Assembly (NCBI GenBank): GCA_937973905.1
Contig: CALJJR010000151.1
Span: forward strand, 1-43,788
Direction: 5' to 3'
DNA from: an uncultured Arenicella sp.
GTDB taxonomy: Bacteria; Pseudomonadota; Gammaproteobacteria; Arenicellales; Arenicellaceae
DNA: 43,788 nt
Below, piece by piece: positions 8,680 through 18,130 of this stretch. A program made the position numbers and the translations under genes. Numbering within the stretch: position 1 is the stretch's first letter; the number at the start of each line of letters is the position of its first letter. Below the pieces are notes generated by a model, which had not been told where the DNA came from, ran no database searches, and was given only the letters and a program-made list of their open reading frames with translations.

Positions 8680-10545
8680 CTAATGATTGAACTGTGGCGT
8701 CACCGGCGGCGGCATGTGCGTTTCTTCAAGCGCGACTGCCTTGATTTCTTCGATGCTACCGCCAAAATTGAAGACCGGAATATCTACGCCTCGCGCAGCT
8801 ACTAAGTCGGCACGTAGTTTCTCAGTTGCCTCGCTATCTACGTTCAACTGATCATCGAGGATCACGCCATAGCGTTTGGCGCCTTCGGCTGACACCAAGC
8901 CACGTTCAACATCCACCCGCACTAGTTCTGGGTCACGTGCGAATGGGTCACCCCAGCCGCCGCCGCCCCAAGTATTAAAGTAAAGCAGGTCGCCTTTTTT
9001 GACCTTGATGTCTTCACACTTAGCCGGCAACCATTCCTCACTGCCATCGCCACGCACCAGCTTTTTCGTGGATCGCAAGCCGGTATCGCCGCCATTGACA
9101 CCCCATGGGTAGGTTAACCAACGCTCGTCATGGATGCTGATGTTGCCATCATTCAGGAACCGATAGGCTACGCTTAAACCGTTGCCACCTCGATGTAAGC
9201 CCGCGCCACCCGAATCGATAATCGCTTCGTACTTTTCAATACGTAGTGGGAAATACGATTCGATAAACTCGTTTGGCACGTTAGTAAAGCCAGGCCACAA
9301 TGAATGCCCATCAGGGCCATCGCCTACCGGGCGACCGGGAATGCCACCAAAGCCAATTTGGAAAAGCTGGAACCACTCGCCTTGATCGTCATAACCGGAA
9401 TAGAACAAATGCGGGGAATCTGAAAAGCCGGCCGCATTCAACATTTGGTCTGGTGCGCCCATGCCAAGCAGAGCACCCATCACATCAAAAATCCGCCCTA
9501 GGGCATGGGTTCGACCAGACAGCGCCGCAGGGTAATTGGGTTTTAAGATCGTGCCCTGCGGTATGCGGACGTCGACCAAATCATAAAACCCATCGTTAAA
9601 CAGAATCTGCGGGTCGACGATATTGATCGTGAATGAGCCGAAGAACATTTTGAACATGTCTTCGTTCATGTAAAAGTTAATCGAGCTCTGTGCTTGCGGG
9701 TCGGTGCCATCAAAATCAAATATCACAACCGAGCCTTCACGCCACATTGTGCACTTAATTTTGTATGGCCCCATACCCATACCGTCATCACAAATATAGT
9801 CGGTAAATTCGCGCGGCTCTTCGGGAATAAACATTTCAATGATGTGCTTCATCGCCATGTGATTTCGATCCAACATGATCTGCATGGTGGAATGAAATAC
9901 GTCTTCGCCAAAGCGCTCGGAGATTTCAACACAACGACGGCTGGCCGTTTTGCAAGCGGCGACCAGAGCATTCAAATCGAACCGATTCCATTGCGGCGTA
10001 CGCACGTTATGCAAAATCAGCTCCAATACGTCTTCTTGCAGCTCACCTTTCTTGTAGAGCTTAGTAGGAGGTATGCGAATGCCCTCTTGATAAATCGTGG
10101 TTGCTCCAATCGGGATGGAACCCGGCACCATGCCGCCATTATCCGACATATGACCAAACATGGCCGTCCAAGCGATGTGGCGACCCTCTTTAAATACTGG
10201 CACTAGCACGAGCCAATCTGGTAGATGGCTGACCGCAGCATTACATAGGTAGGGGTCATTGGTAAGAATGATATCGCCCTCCTCTATCTCTGCTTCATAG
10301 ACCTCTAAAAACGGCACGATAAATGAGCCGAATTGGCCAACCACCATCTTGCCATCTTTGTTGGCGATCATTGGAAAGCAATCGCCCTGCTCTCTGATGC
10401 CGGGAGACATTGCGGTGCGAAATAGCACCGCGTCCATTTCTTCGCGGGCATTTCTTAAGGCATTCTCGATGATATCGACAGTCACCCCATCAACATCGAC
10501 GTTTTTAAGTGGAGTGCTGTTGCTTTGTTTGATTGTTGCTGACAT
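8680..10545 (-). CDS. hyuB: Hydantoinase B/oxoprolinase family subunit
   Basis: A 621-residue subunit of the HyuB family, found in N-methylhydantoinases, 5-oxoprolinases and acetone/acetophenone carboxylases. Family blocks seen include RTAMSPGIREQGDCFP near 43-58, GDIILTNDPYLC near 93-104, the FDFDGTDPQAQSSINF region near 274-289 and, near the C terminus, WGGGGWGDPFARDP. The gene follows hyuA by 9 bp and must work as a complex with it. The pair performs ATP-dependent opening of a lactam or hydantoin ring, or ATP-dependent carboxylation of a ketone; sequence alone does not decide. It converges with the TetR gene. Confidence 0.92.
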   Translation of the reverse strand: MSATIKQSNSTPLKNVDVDGVTVDIIENALRNAREEMDAVLFRTAMSPGIREQGDCFPMIANKDGKMVVGQFGSFIVPFLEVYEAEIEEGDIILTNDPYLCNAAVSHLPDWLVLVPVFKEGRHIAWTAMFGHMSDNGGMVPGSIPIGATTIYQEGIRIPPTKLYKKGELQEDVLELILHNVRTPQWNRFDLNALVAACKTASRRCVEISERFGEDVFHSTMQIMLDRNHMAMKHIIEMFIPEEPREFTDYICDDGMGMGPYKIKCTMWREGSVVIFDFDGTDPQAQSSINFYMNEDMFKMFFGSFTINIVDPQILFNDGFYDLVDVRIPQGTILKPNYPAALSGRTHALGRIFDVMGALLGMGAPDQMLNAAGFSDSPHLFYSGYDDQGEWFQLFQIGFGGIPGRPVGDGPDGHSLWPGFTNVPNEFIESYFPLRIEKYEAIIDSGGAGLHRGGNGLSVAYRFLNDGNISIHDERWLTYPWGVNGGDTGLRSTKKLVRGDGSEEWLPAKCEDIKVKKGDLLYFNTWGGGGWGDPFARDPELVRVDVERGLVSAEGAKRYGVILDDQLNVDSEATEKLRADLVAARGVDIPVFNFGGSIEEIKAVALEETHMPPPVTPQFNH

Positions 10546-10554
10546 GACGCGCTC

Positions 10555-12618
10555 CTATTTATTGTTGGGGTTAATGATTAGATTACCCAGTGAGTCAACA
10601 CTGGCATTGTGCTGCGGCAGCACAACAGTCGTAGAGTCCATCTCAATAACAATCGCAGGCCCCTGCACTACCAACTCGTCATGTAACTTTGCACGGTCAT
10701 AAATATTGATGTCGTACCAACCGCCCGCATAGTAAAACTTACTCTGCTCAATAACGCAGTCTTCTAAACTGAGCCCCGTATTCGCGAGTGACTTATTCTC
10801 GATCTGCGCGGACTTGGCTTTCACCAAGGCACGAATCATTAAGATCTCGTGCCCATCGCCGAGCTTAAATGTGAAAAGCTGCTCATGCTCCTTATCAAAC
10901 GCGTCAGTGATGAGGCTAACGCCTTTGTCCTTAAGTTCTCGCTCGACGAAATCAATCGTGATTTGAAAAGCTTGCCCGGCGTAACGCATGTCCACTTGGT
11001 AACTGACGTCGCAGTCGTCCTCTTGGATACCATCTTTTAATAGTGACTCACTGGCTTTCTTACGCAGCTCGCCTAGATCACTCAATAAATCGAAATCGCT
11101 TACGTCGCTGGCTAATTTGATATAGGTGCGCGTTGCTTCATCTTGTACTTGAGTCGTAGCGTCACCATAAGCACATAGCACGCCTGGTCCAGGCGGAACG
11201 ATGACTGGCCATGCATCGGTCAAAATCCCCAGCGCATTGGCATGCAATGGACCAGCACCGCCAAAACCAACCAAAGAAAAATTACGCGGGTCATAGCCTT
11301 GTTCAACCGAGACCAGCCGTAATGCGCCAAACATGGATTCATTCACAATTTTGATAATCCCTTCAGCAGCTTCCATCAAACCAATACCCATTGCGTCAGC
11401 AACGGTTTGCACTGCTGCAATAGACGCATCACGATCAATTTCCATTTTACCGCCAAGCTGTACATCGCTCGGCAAGTAACCAAGCACAACATTAGCGTCG
11501 CAAACCGTTGGCAATTCACCGCCCTTTTTGTAGCAGGCTGGGCCAGGTACAGCACCGGCCGATTCAGGCCCGACCCGTAAGGCCTTGGTAAGTTCTGGTA
11601 CAAATGCAATCGACCCACCGCCAGCACCCACGGTGCGCACGTCAACCGATGGTGCGCGAACCCGTACATCACCGACCAAGGTTTCGCGTCTTACCCTCGC
11701 TCGTGAATCTTGAATGAGCGCCACATCAGTGGATGTGCCGCCCATGTCAAAGGTTAAAATATCTTTATAGCCAGCACGGTCGCAAAAATACACCGCGCCG
11801 GCCACACCACCCGCGGGGCCCGACATCAACAAATTAACCGGTGATTCTGCCGCTGCCCGCGCCGACGCCAAACCGCCATCAGAGCGCAAGATAGAAAGCT
11901 GTGTGCCCTCACCGAGATTTTTCTGCACTGCATCTTGTAGGTTGTTTACATACAGTGATACTTCCGGTTGAACATAGGCGTTCACCACAGTGGTTTCAGT
12001 ACGCTCGTACTCCTGCATTTCTGGAATGATGTCGCTGGAAATCGAAACCGGTATATCGGCAAACACCTTCTGCGCGACCTTTTGCGCGGCAACTTCGTGT
12101 GCATTATTTAAATATGAATTCACAAAACAAATGGTCAGCGCATCGATTCCGCCTTTGGCTTTCAATGCTTCCAACTCAGCTTGCAGGGCAGCCTCATCTA
12201 GGCTGGTTACGGTTTCACCGTCAGCGCCCATTCGTTCATCGGCTTCAATGGTGAGTTCTAAAGGCGCAAGCAAGGGCTTTTTAATGTATGACACCCAACC
12301 GCCCAAGCCGCCGGGGCAGAATGATCGAGCCACTTGCAGTACATGCTTGTAACCCTTGGTCGTAAGTAGCGCGACGCTCGCGCCCTTGCCCGTGAGTACG
12401 GCGTTAGTTGCGACTGTAGTGCCGTGCATTACGCGTTCAACTTCGGTCGGATCAACGCCAGATTCTTCGCAGATACGTGCGATGCCGTTGAGCACTCCAA
12501 TCGAGGAATCTTCAGGTGTTGACGGTACTTTGGCGGTGAATGTATCGCCGCTCTCTTCGTTGATTAACAGTAAATCTGTAAATGTGCCACCTACATCGAC
12601 ACCTAATCGATAACTCAT
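10555..12618 (-). CDS. hyuA: Hydantoinase A/oxoprolinase family subunit
   Basis: A 687-residue ATP-using subunit. The N-terminal ATPase motif GVDVGGTFTDLLL is at 6-18, the family block MHGTTVATNAVL at about 64-75, and a second phosphate-binding motif FDMGGTSTDVAL near residue 295. The actin/hexokinase-like fold phosphorylates the substrate so that HyuB can act on it. The length fits N-methylhydantoinase A and the acetone/acetophenone carboxylase beta-type subunits. It lies between the CoA-transferase (74 bp upstream) and hyuB (9 bp downstream), suggesting a route in which a ring or ketone carbon is activated and the acid moved onto CoA. Confidence 0.92.
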   Translation of the reverse strand: MSYRLGVDVGGTFTDLLLINEESGDTFTAKVPSTPEDSSIGVLNGIARICEESGVDPTEVERVMHGTTVATNAVLTGKGASVALLTTKGYKHVLQVARSFCPGGLGGWVSYIKKPLLAPLELTIEADERMGADGETVTSLDEAALQAELEALKAKGGIDALTICFVNSYLNNAHEVAAQKVAQKVFADIPVSISSDIIPEMQEYERTETTVVNAYVQPEVSLYVNNLQDAVQKNLGEGTQLSILRSDGGLASARAAAESPVNLLMSGPAGGVAGAVYFCDRAGYKDILTFDMGGTSTDVALIQDSRARVRRETLVGDVRVRAPSVDVRTVGAGGGSIAFVPELTKALRVGPESAGAVPGPACYKKGGELPTVCDANVVLGYLPSDVQLGGKMEIDRDASIAAVQTVADAMGIGLMEAAEGIIKIVNESMFGALRLVSVEQGYDPRNFSLVGFGGAGPLHANALGILTDAWPVIVPPGPGVLCAYGDATTQVQDEATRTYIKLASDVSDFDLLSDLGELRKKASESLLKDGIQEDDCDVSYQVDMRYAGQAFQITIDFVERELKDKGVSLITDAFDKEHEQLFTFKLGDGHEILMIRALVKAKSAQIENKSLANTGLSLEDCVIEQSKFYYAGGWYDINIYDRAKLHDELVVQGPAIVIEMDSTTVVLPQHNASVDSLGNLIINPNNK

Positions 12619-12692
12619 ACTATGTGCTCCACCAATATTGTTGTGCGGGTATTATTCAGACAGCTTTAATGGTTTTTAATTGTCGGCGATCG

Positions 12693-13892
12693 TTATGCCA
12701 CCACGCCTTGTGACTTAAGTGCATCGATATCTGCTTGCGATAGACCCAGCAGTTCATCGAACACGATATCTGTGTCCTGGCCAAGCTTGGGCGCGGCCGT
12801 AAATGTCTCGTTGTCATTACGAGAGAGTTTGATTGGGTTGCCCGGCCCCTTGGTGCTATCACCGTTAGGGTGTTGCAAGTCGATCACCATGTTTCGATGC
12901 AATACTTGTTCATCTTGCATCGCTTGTGTGATGGTGTTTACTGGCGCGCAAGGAATACGTTCAGCCTCCAGCAAAGCTTGCCAATGGGCGACGGTGTTTT
13001 GCGACAGAACCTCATTGAGTTTTTGCTCGATAAACTCACGGTCGTCCCAACGCCCGGGGCGCAAATCGTATTTCTCATCATCAAACTCAGGGCATTTAAC
13101 AACCCGATTGAGATTCTTCCAGAAATTGTCGGTGATCACAGCAATAACGATAAACCCGTCGGAACACTTGAAGGTGTTATAGGGCACATGCACAAAATGC
13201 GAGTTACCAATGGGGTGCGGGTCGGTACTGGATAACCCGGCCATAGTCGCCATATAGTTGAGCAATGAGACTTGGACATCCACCATGGATATATCGACAT
13301 GCTGGCCTTGGCCCGACTGTTCACGTTCAAACAGCGCAGCAAGAATTCCCATCACGCCAAACATGCCGCCGCCAAGATCGCCAATGGGGATTCCAGCGCG
13401 CACCGGATGCTCTTCATCATGGCCTGTTATCGACATGCCGCCACCGAAGGCTTGCGCAACCATATCGAACGCCGGCCGCTTAAAGGCTGGGCCATCAGAG
13501 CCGAAGCCTGTGATTGAGCAGGTGATAATTTTAGGGTTTACCGATTTCAAAGAATCGTAGTCAATGCCGAGTTTGGCAGGAACGCCCGCACCAAAATTGT
13601 TGATCACAATATCTGACTCGCGTACCAAATCGTAAAACAACTCGCGGCCCTTTTCTGATTTGAGATCAATGGCGACGCTCTTTTTATTACGGTTGAGCGT
13701 TAGATAGTACGCGCCCATCTCATGCAAAGAATTTTCTGGGTCATCGGCCAAAAGCTTGCGTGTGCCTTCTCCGTGAAGAGGTTCTACCTTGATAGTCTCG
13801 GCGCCTAAATCGGCCAAAATCATCGCACCGTAAGGGCCAGATAACATGTGGGTGAGGTCCAACACTCTCACGCCTTGCAAAGTCTTATTCAT
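12693..13892 (-). CDS. CaiB/BaiF family CoA-transferase (class III)
   Basis: A 399-residue class III CoA-transferase, related to formyl-CoA and carnitine CoA-transferases. The N-terminal block VRVLDLTHMLSGPYGAMILADLGAE and the motif KVEPLHGEGTR are typical. Asp143 in RPAFDMVAQ matches the catalytic Asp169 of formyl-CoA transferase, which carries the acyl anhydride. The glycine loop (GGGMSITGHDEE) follows at about 150. It is the first gene of the caiB-hyuA-hyuB operon and divergent from the LysR gene. The CoA donor and acceptor are unknown. Confidence 0.92.
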   Translation of the reverse strand: MNKTLQGVRVLDLTHMLSGPYGAMILADLGAETIKVEPLHGEGTRKLLADDPENSLHEMGAYYLTLNRNKKSVAIDLKSEKGRELFYDLVRESDIVINNFGAGVPAKLGIDYDSLKSVNPKIITCSITGFGSDGPAFKRPAFDMVAQAFGGGMSITGHDEEHPVRAGIPIGDLGGGMFGVMGILAALFEREQSGQGQHVDISMVDVQVSLLNYMATMAGLSSTDPHPIGNSHFVHVPYNTFKCSDGFIVIAVITDNFWKNLNRVVKCPEFDDEKYDLRPGRWDDREFIEQKLNEVLSQNTVAHWQALLEAERIPCAPVNTITQAMQDEQVLHRNMVIDLQHPNGDSTKGPGNPIKLSRNDNETFTAAPKLGQDTDIVFDELLGLSQADIDALKSQGVVA

Positions 13893-14038
13893 TCGTTGAT
13901 CGACTCTTTGATTTTTGAGCGCTCAGTCTAGTACAAAGAATAAATGCTTAATATTTATTATTATTTATCGTTTTGATGATTCTAGATTATGATTGTGCAA
14001 AAGATCGATTTCACTACAAGACAGAGCAAACCAGCGAT
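13893..14038. promoter_or_regulatory. Divergent LysR/caiB promoter region with inverted repeat
   Basis: A 146-bp AT-rich region between the CoA-transferase and LysR genes. An inverted repeat with perfect 7-bp arms (AATAAAT at 13939-13945 and ATTTATT at 13953-13959) has a 7-bp spacer. LysR proteins usually bind such AT-rich dyads in divergent promoters; binding here is inferred. Confidence 0.45.
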
Positions 14039-14941
14039 ATGGAAACAAACTCTATAAAAGCTTTTATTGCCGTCGCAGAAACCATGTCGGTGACCAAAGC
14101 GGCCAAGAAGCTATTCTTGACTCAACCTGCCGTCAGCCGACGCATTGGGCACCTTGAAGACCAACTCGGCGTAAGGTTGTTTGACCGCGTGAACAAGAAA
14201 ATGTTTCTAACCCTGGCTGGCGCCAAGCTCTTGCCGCGTTGTCAGCAAATAATGGCGGATATCGAGATTGCCGCGCGTGAAGCCTCCTATATGGGCGACA
14301 AAGTAATGGGCCATCTCGCCATCGGCATGTCTCACCATGTGAGCCTTTATCGCGCCCCAGAAAACCTTAAACGCTATCAGGATTTGTATCCGGACGTAGA
14401 GCTGGATTTAAACTTCCTGACCTCGGAGGACGCGATTAGCTTGGTAGAGCGCGGCAAATTAGAGCTGGCGATGGTCACGCTCCCGCCCAAGCCAAAACCC
14501 AACCTCAAATACCACGCTATTTGGCGCGACGAGCTCTATATTGCCATCCCCAAAGACCAAGAGTACAAAAATGCCTCACTAGAAGAACTAGCGCAAAAGC
14601 CAGTCATGCTGCCCCACAGCACCAGCACCACTCGCAAAAACATCGACAAGGTGTTTGCCGAGCTCGATATAAATTTTGCGCACATCACTGAAACCTCAAA
14701 TCTTGAGGTGAGCGGCAAGATGATCGAGACAGGGCTTGGCTGGAGCGTGCTCCCCGCGCATATGATCAACGATCACATTATGCGTGCATTTCCAGACGTC
14801 TTTGTTTCAGTTCGCCAGCAAGGAGTGGTGCGGCACAGCCAACGCCAGCTTTCATTGGCTTCAGAAGCCATGTTAGAACTGCTCGTCGATCAACTATCCA
14901 GTACTCGTAAAGCCAGCCGTCGACGTAATGCACGTAAGTGA
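14039..14941 (+). CDS. LysR family transcriptional regulator
   Basis: A 300-residue regulator when started at the ATG at 14039. An upstream in-frame start (13973) would add 22 residues that do not look like LysR sequence and sits in the promoter region. The winged HTH at about 5-62 has the usual ETMSVTKAAKKLFLTQPAVSRRIGHLE pattern. A type 2 periplasmic-binding-protein-like effector domain follows (about 90-290). It is divergent from caiB-hyuA-hyuB and probably activates that operon in response to a pathway acid. The VOC gene lies 117 bp downstream. Confidence 0.9.
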   Translation: METNSIKAFIAVAETMSVTKAAKKLFLTQPAVSRRIGHLEDQLGVRLFDRVNKKMFLTLAGAKLLPRCQQIMADIEIAAREASYMGDKVMGHLAIGMSHHVSLYRAPENLKRYQDLYPDVELDLNFLTSEDAISLVERGKLELAMVTLPPKPKPNLKYHAIWRDELYIAIPKDQEYKNASLEELAQKPVMLPHSTSTTRKNIDKVFAELDINFAHITETSNLEVSGKMIETGLGWSVLPAHMINDHIMRAFPDVFVSVRQQGVVRHSQRQLSLASEAMLELLVDQLSSTRKASRRRNARK

Positions 14942-14945
14942 TAAT

Positions 14946-14967
14946 TGATGATTATTAATCATCATCA
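14946..14967. other. Small hairpin after the LysR gene
   Basis: A 7-bp perfect stem (TGATGAT and ATCATCA) with a 5-nt loop lies just after the LysR stop in an AT-rich stretch. It may end LysR transcription or be an operator for the downstream VOC gene. Support is weak. Confidence 0.25.
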
Positions 14968-15058
14968 TAATTACAATAATGAATTTGTTTTATTAGCAGG
15001 TGATTTATTAGACTGAATCGATGACCAGTCACAAATCAAGAGCAAGCACTCGGCGAGC

Positions 15059-15481
15059 ATGATTTCCCATATTCATCACCTTACTTTAATAGTGCGAGAT
15101 TTAGACTTGGCTGTTGAACGCTACGAAAAAGTGCTGGGCTTGAGCGGATTCATCTACGATTCTCTCAACCAGCGCGGGGTAAAAACGGCACGTGTGGATG
15201 TGGGTGGAACTTGGCTGGTTTTGGTTGAGCCAACTGACGCCACAGGCGTGCCCGCTGAACATCTGGCGCACCACGGTGAAGGCATTTTTCTACTGTCATT
15301 CGCCAGTGACGACTTTGACCATCCTTTTAGTGAGCTCGAAAAACTCGGGCTTGAACCATCTGCTAATGCGAACAGAACACCACGCCAAGGCCTTGATAAC
15401 TGGCGTGTTGAAGATTTACCAGTGAGTGCATTTTTTGGGGCACAACTGCAATTAACTCAGGAAAGAGAAGCATCAAAATAA
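15059..15481 (+). CDS. VOC family protein (glyoxalase/methylmalonyl-CoA epimerase-like)
   Basis: A 140-residue vicinal-oxygen-chelate protein with two beta-alpha-beta-beta-beta modules. The N-terminal HIHHLTLIVRDLDLAVERYEKVLGL carries the first metal histidine at position 6 or 7 and the usual FYxxxLGL-like helix. The C-terminal end (GAQLQLTQE) corresponds to the strand that normally supplies the final glutamate. Size and pattern resemble methylmalonyl-CoA epimerase-like proteins, but the activity cannot be assigned. It precedes a TonB receptor gene by 40 bp and may be cotranscribed with it. Confidence 0.82.
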   Translation: MISHIHHLTLIVRDLDLAVERYEKVLGLSGFIYDSLNQRGVKTARVDVGGTWLVLVEPTDATGVPAEHLAHHGEGIFLLSFASDDFDHPFSELEKLGLEPSANANRTPRQGLDNWRVEDLPVSAFFGAQLQLTQEREASK

Positions 15482-15521
15482 CCAACCATAAACACTAAGA
15501 CTTTCTTAGAGGGGTACAAAT

Positions 15522-18035
15522 ATGAAGCTCATCTTTTACGTTGCAAGCGCGCTGATACTAGCCAGCGGCCTCAATCTTGCATCATTCTCTTCAGCTGCCG
15601 CCGCTGAGCTCGAGGAGATTGTCGTTACCGCTCGAAAACGAACTGAAAGCTTGCAAGACGTTCCAATTGCAATCACTGCGTTCACTGAAACTACGATTCA
15701 ACAAGCTGGGATCGAACGGCCAAATGATTTCATCACCTTAATGCCGAATGTCACCATCGTCGACACTGCTAACGTCGGTGATACGCAGGTCAGTATCCGC
15801 GGAATCGTATCCACTCGCGACGCTGAGTCAACCTTCGCTTATGTCGTGGATGGCGTTCTGAATACCAACCCCAATGCCTTCAATGAGGAGCTGGTTGATA
15901 TTCAACAAATCGAAGTGCTAAAAGGCCCGCAAGGGGCGCTCTATGGTCGCAATGCCGTCGCTGGTGCCATTCTCGTTACTACTAAACTCCCCTCGGAGGA
16001 GCCTGCAGGCAAGATCAAGCTAAGTGCTGGCACTGAAGGCATCATTAAACTCGCGGGCAGTTATTCCGGCGCACTAAGTGACACTCTCAGAGGCAGTATC
16101 AGTTATAGCCACCGCGAACAAGACGGGCACTATGAAAACATTTTCACCGGCGCCGACGATACCGTCGATTACTTAGAGGACGACACCGCACGACTGCGTT
16201 TGGTCTGGGATGCTAGTGAAGACTTGTCGTTTGATTTTAAGGCCGGCTATTCTGATGTGAGCGCCGGAGCAATTAACTTCAATGCGGCATTCGCGATTCC
16301 AGCCTTTGTCAGCATTTTTGGCAGCCCCACGTTTAACAGCGATGTTAATGATCTCGATTTCATCTACGCCTTTAATGTGCCTGGTGAAAATGAACAGCAA
16401 ACGACCGATCTGTCTTTAAAGATGGATTACGCCGCTTCCTTTGGTGACGTCACGGCAAACATTACTTACAACGATTTGGAAGAGTATCTGCTGTCTGATG
16501 GTACCAGCGCTACGTTTTACGGCTATGAGCTCACGCCGCAATGCCAAGCTGATCGAGCTACTCTCAATAGTTTCAGTCGGCCTGATTTATTTGGTCAACC
16601 GTTCCAACCCTTTGGAGTATTACCCCCCGGACCGGGCAACGATTTTGCTGGTGTTTATGGTCCCTATACGCCAACGTCTTGCGATGGGTATCAGTATCAA
16701 GAGCGCAATCAAAATGACATCAGCGCTGAGTTTCGCGTCACTTCCAACGAAGACAGTGAATTACGTTGGTTGGCGGGCGCCTACGCGACGAAAATTGAAC
16801 GCGAAGTGGTCGTTGCCTATGGCGCTGATCAAGGTTTAGGATTCGAACGCCAACCCTATGTTGCTCCTACTGGGCTGAATCCAACCGACTTACTATTTTG
16901 GGATGAATTCGACACCGATGTATTTGCCGTGTTTGGACAAATCGAATACGACTTGTCGGAAACTCTAGAGCTAGCACTGGCGCTGCGTTACGACCGTGAA
17001 GATCGCACCGTCAACAACCGCGTACCTAATGTGAGCGCATCTGGTCTGAATGTGAACACATTGGACGCCAACTTTCAGCCTGGCCCAATCAACCCAGGCT
17101 TGGTTGCCAATCCCGGAGGCATCCCGAGTCGTTCAGCCGACTTTGATCAACTGCAACCAAAAATCACATTAGGCTGGGCTGCGTCTGACGCGACCAATCT
17201 CTATGCCAGCTATGGTGTTGGATTCCGCAGCGGTGGGTTCAATTCACTGGGCAGTAGCGACTTGCTAAACTTCTGGTTTAACGCTGGCTCAGGTGGGCCG
17301 GGCGAAGCCGTTGGTGCGGCCTTGGTCATCAATGATGAGTATGAAAAAGAAGTGTCTACCAATCTGGAGTTAGGTTTCAAATCAACACTGCTCAATAACC
17401 GTTTACAGCTCAACGCCGCTATTTTCAGTACTGAGGTGGATGACAATCAATTCTTTGAGTTTTTTGCTGGCCCATTTGGCCTGCTGCGGGTGGTCACCAC
17501 GATTGAAGAGATTGAGATTCAAGGTGTAGAAGGCGATTTCAATTACATCGCCAATGATTATCTCTCCATCTTCGGTGGTTTTGGTTTCTTAGATTCAGAA
17601 ATCAAACAAAACAATAACCGCCCGTTATCGGTGGGCAATGATGTGCCACAAGCGCCGGATAAAACGTTCAATTTGGGTGCGGCCGTGGAATTTCCGTTTG
17701 GCAATGATAAGAACATCTTTGCACGAGCCGATTGGCAGTACATTGGTGAGACTTGGTTTCATACCTTACAAGGCGAGCAAACTCCCACCATCTGGCAGGC
17801 ATTTTTCGGGCCAGGGTTATTACAAGACTTCAGTAATTCAAAACGCGATTCGTACAACACCTTGAATCTGCGTGTTGGAATCTCGGCTGAAGACTGGTCA
17901 ATCACCGCCTGGGGTAGAAATATCACCGACGAGCAATACCTAGAGGAAATCATTCCAGCACCTGAATTTGGTGGCAGTTTCAATCATCAATCGGCGGGCG
18001 ACAGCTTTGGATTGGACCTGAGCTACAGCTTCTAG
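15522..18035 (+). CDS. TonB-dependent outer-membrane receptor
   Basis: An 837-residue receptor. The signal peptide covers about residues 1-28 (ending AAAA). The TonB box follows at once (EEIVVTARK), then a plug domain (about 45-160, with LKGPQGALYGRNAVAGAI) and a 22-strand barrel ending in a terminal aromatic residue (SYSF). The plug-barrel sequence resembles the general proteobacterial TonB receptors found next to Rieske and CoA-pathway genes rather than the carbohydrate type at 32,788. A GAGGGG ribosome-binding site precedes the ATG. It likely imports the substrate of the catabolic operons to its left, which is an inference from position. Confidence 0.93.
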   Translation: MKLIFYVASALILASGLNLASFSSAAAAELEEIVVTARKRTESLQDVPIAITAFTETTIQQAGIERPNDFITLMPNVTIVDTANVGDTQVSIRGIVSTRDAESTFAYVVDGVLNTNPNAFNEELVDIQQIEVLKGPQGALYGRNAVAGAILVTTKLPSEEPAGKIKLSAGTEGIIKLAGSYSGALSDTLRGSISYSHREQDGHYENIFTGADDTVDYLEDDTARLRLVWDASEDLSFDFKAGYSDVSAGAINFNAAFAIPAFVSIFGSPTFNSDVNDLDFIYAFNVPGENEQQTTDLSLKMDYAASFGDVTANITYNDLEEYLLSDGTSATFYGYELTPQCQADRATLNSFSRPDLFGQPFQPFGVLPPGPGNDFAGVYGPYTPTSCDGYQYQERNQNDISAEFRVTSNEDSELRWLAGAYATKIEREVVVAYGADQGLGFERQPYVAPTGLNPTDLLFWDEFDTDVFAVFGQIEYDLSETLELALALRYDREDRTVNNRVPNVSASGLNVNTLDANFQPGPINPGLVANPGGIPSRSADFDQLQPKITLGWAASDATNLYASYGVGFRSGGFNSLGSSDLLNFWFNAGSGGPGEAVGAALVINDEYEKEVSTNLELGFKSTLLNNRLQLNAAIFSTEVDDNQFFEFFAGPFGLLRVVTTIEEIEIQGVEGDFNYIANDYLSIFGGFGFLDSEIKQNNNRPLSVGNDVPQAPDKTFNLGAAVEFPFGNDKNIFARADWQYIGETWFHTLQGEQTPTIWQAFFGPGLLQDFSNSKRDSYNTLNLRVGISAEDWSITAWGRNITDEQYLEEIIPAPEFGGSFNHQSAGDSFGLDLSYSF

Positions 18036-18049
18036 ATAACTCAATCGCT

Positions 18050-18084
18050 GTGCTAACCGCGCTCATGCTGGTCGCGGTTAGCAC
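18050..18084. terminator. Hairpin between convergent TonB receptor and kdgK genes
   Basis: A perfect 12-bp stem (GTGCTAACCGCG and its complement, 18050-18061 and 18073-18084) with an 11-nt loop lies 14 bp after the TonB receptor stop. There is no U-tract on either side, but position and stem strength suggest a transcription end for the convergent genes. Between it and kdgK lies a short tandem repeat of ATTACTGAGA (18101-18120). Confidence 0.55.
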
Positions 18085-18130
18085 CCCCTCGACCTACTGA
18101 ATTACTGAGAATTACTGAGAGTTACAAGAC

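Noticed and set aside
18094-18120. Short tandem ATTACTGAGA repeats as a CRISPR or regulatory array
   Set aside because: Only two full 10-bp units without spacers; most likely a slippage duplication.
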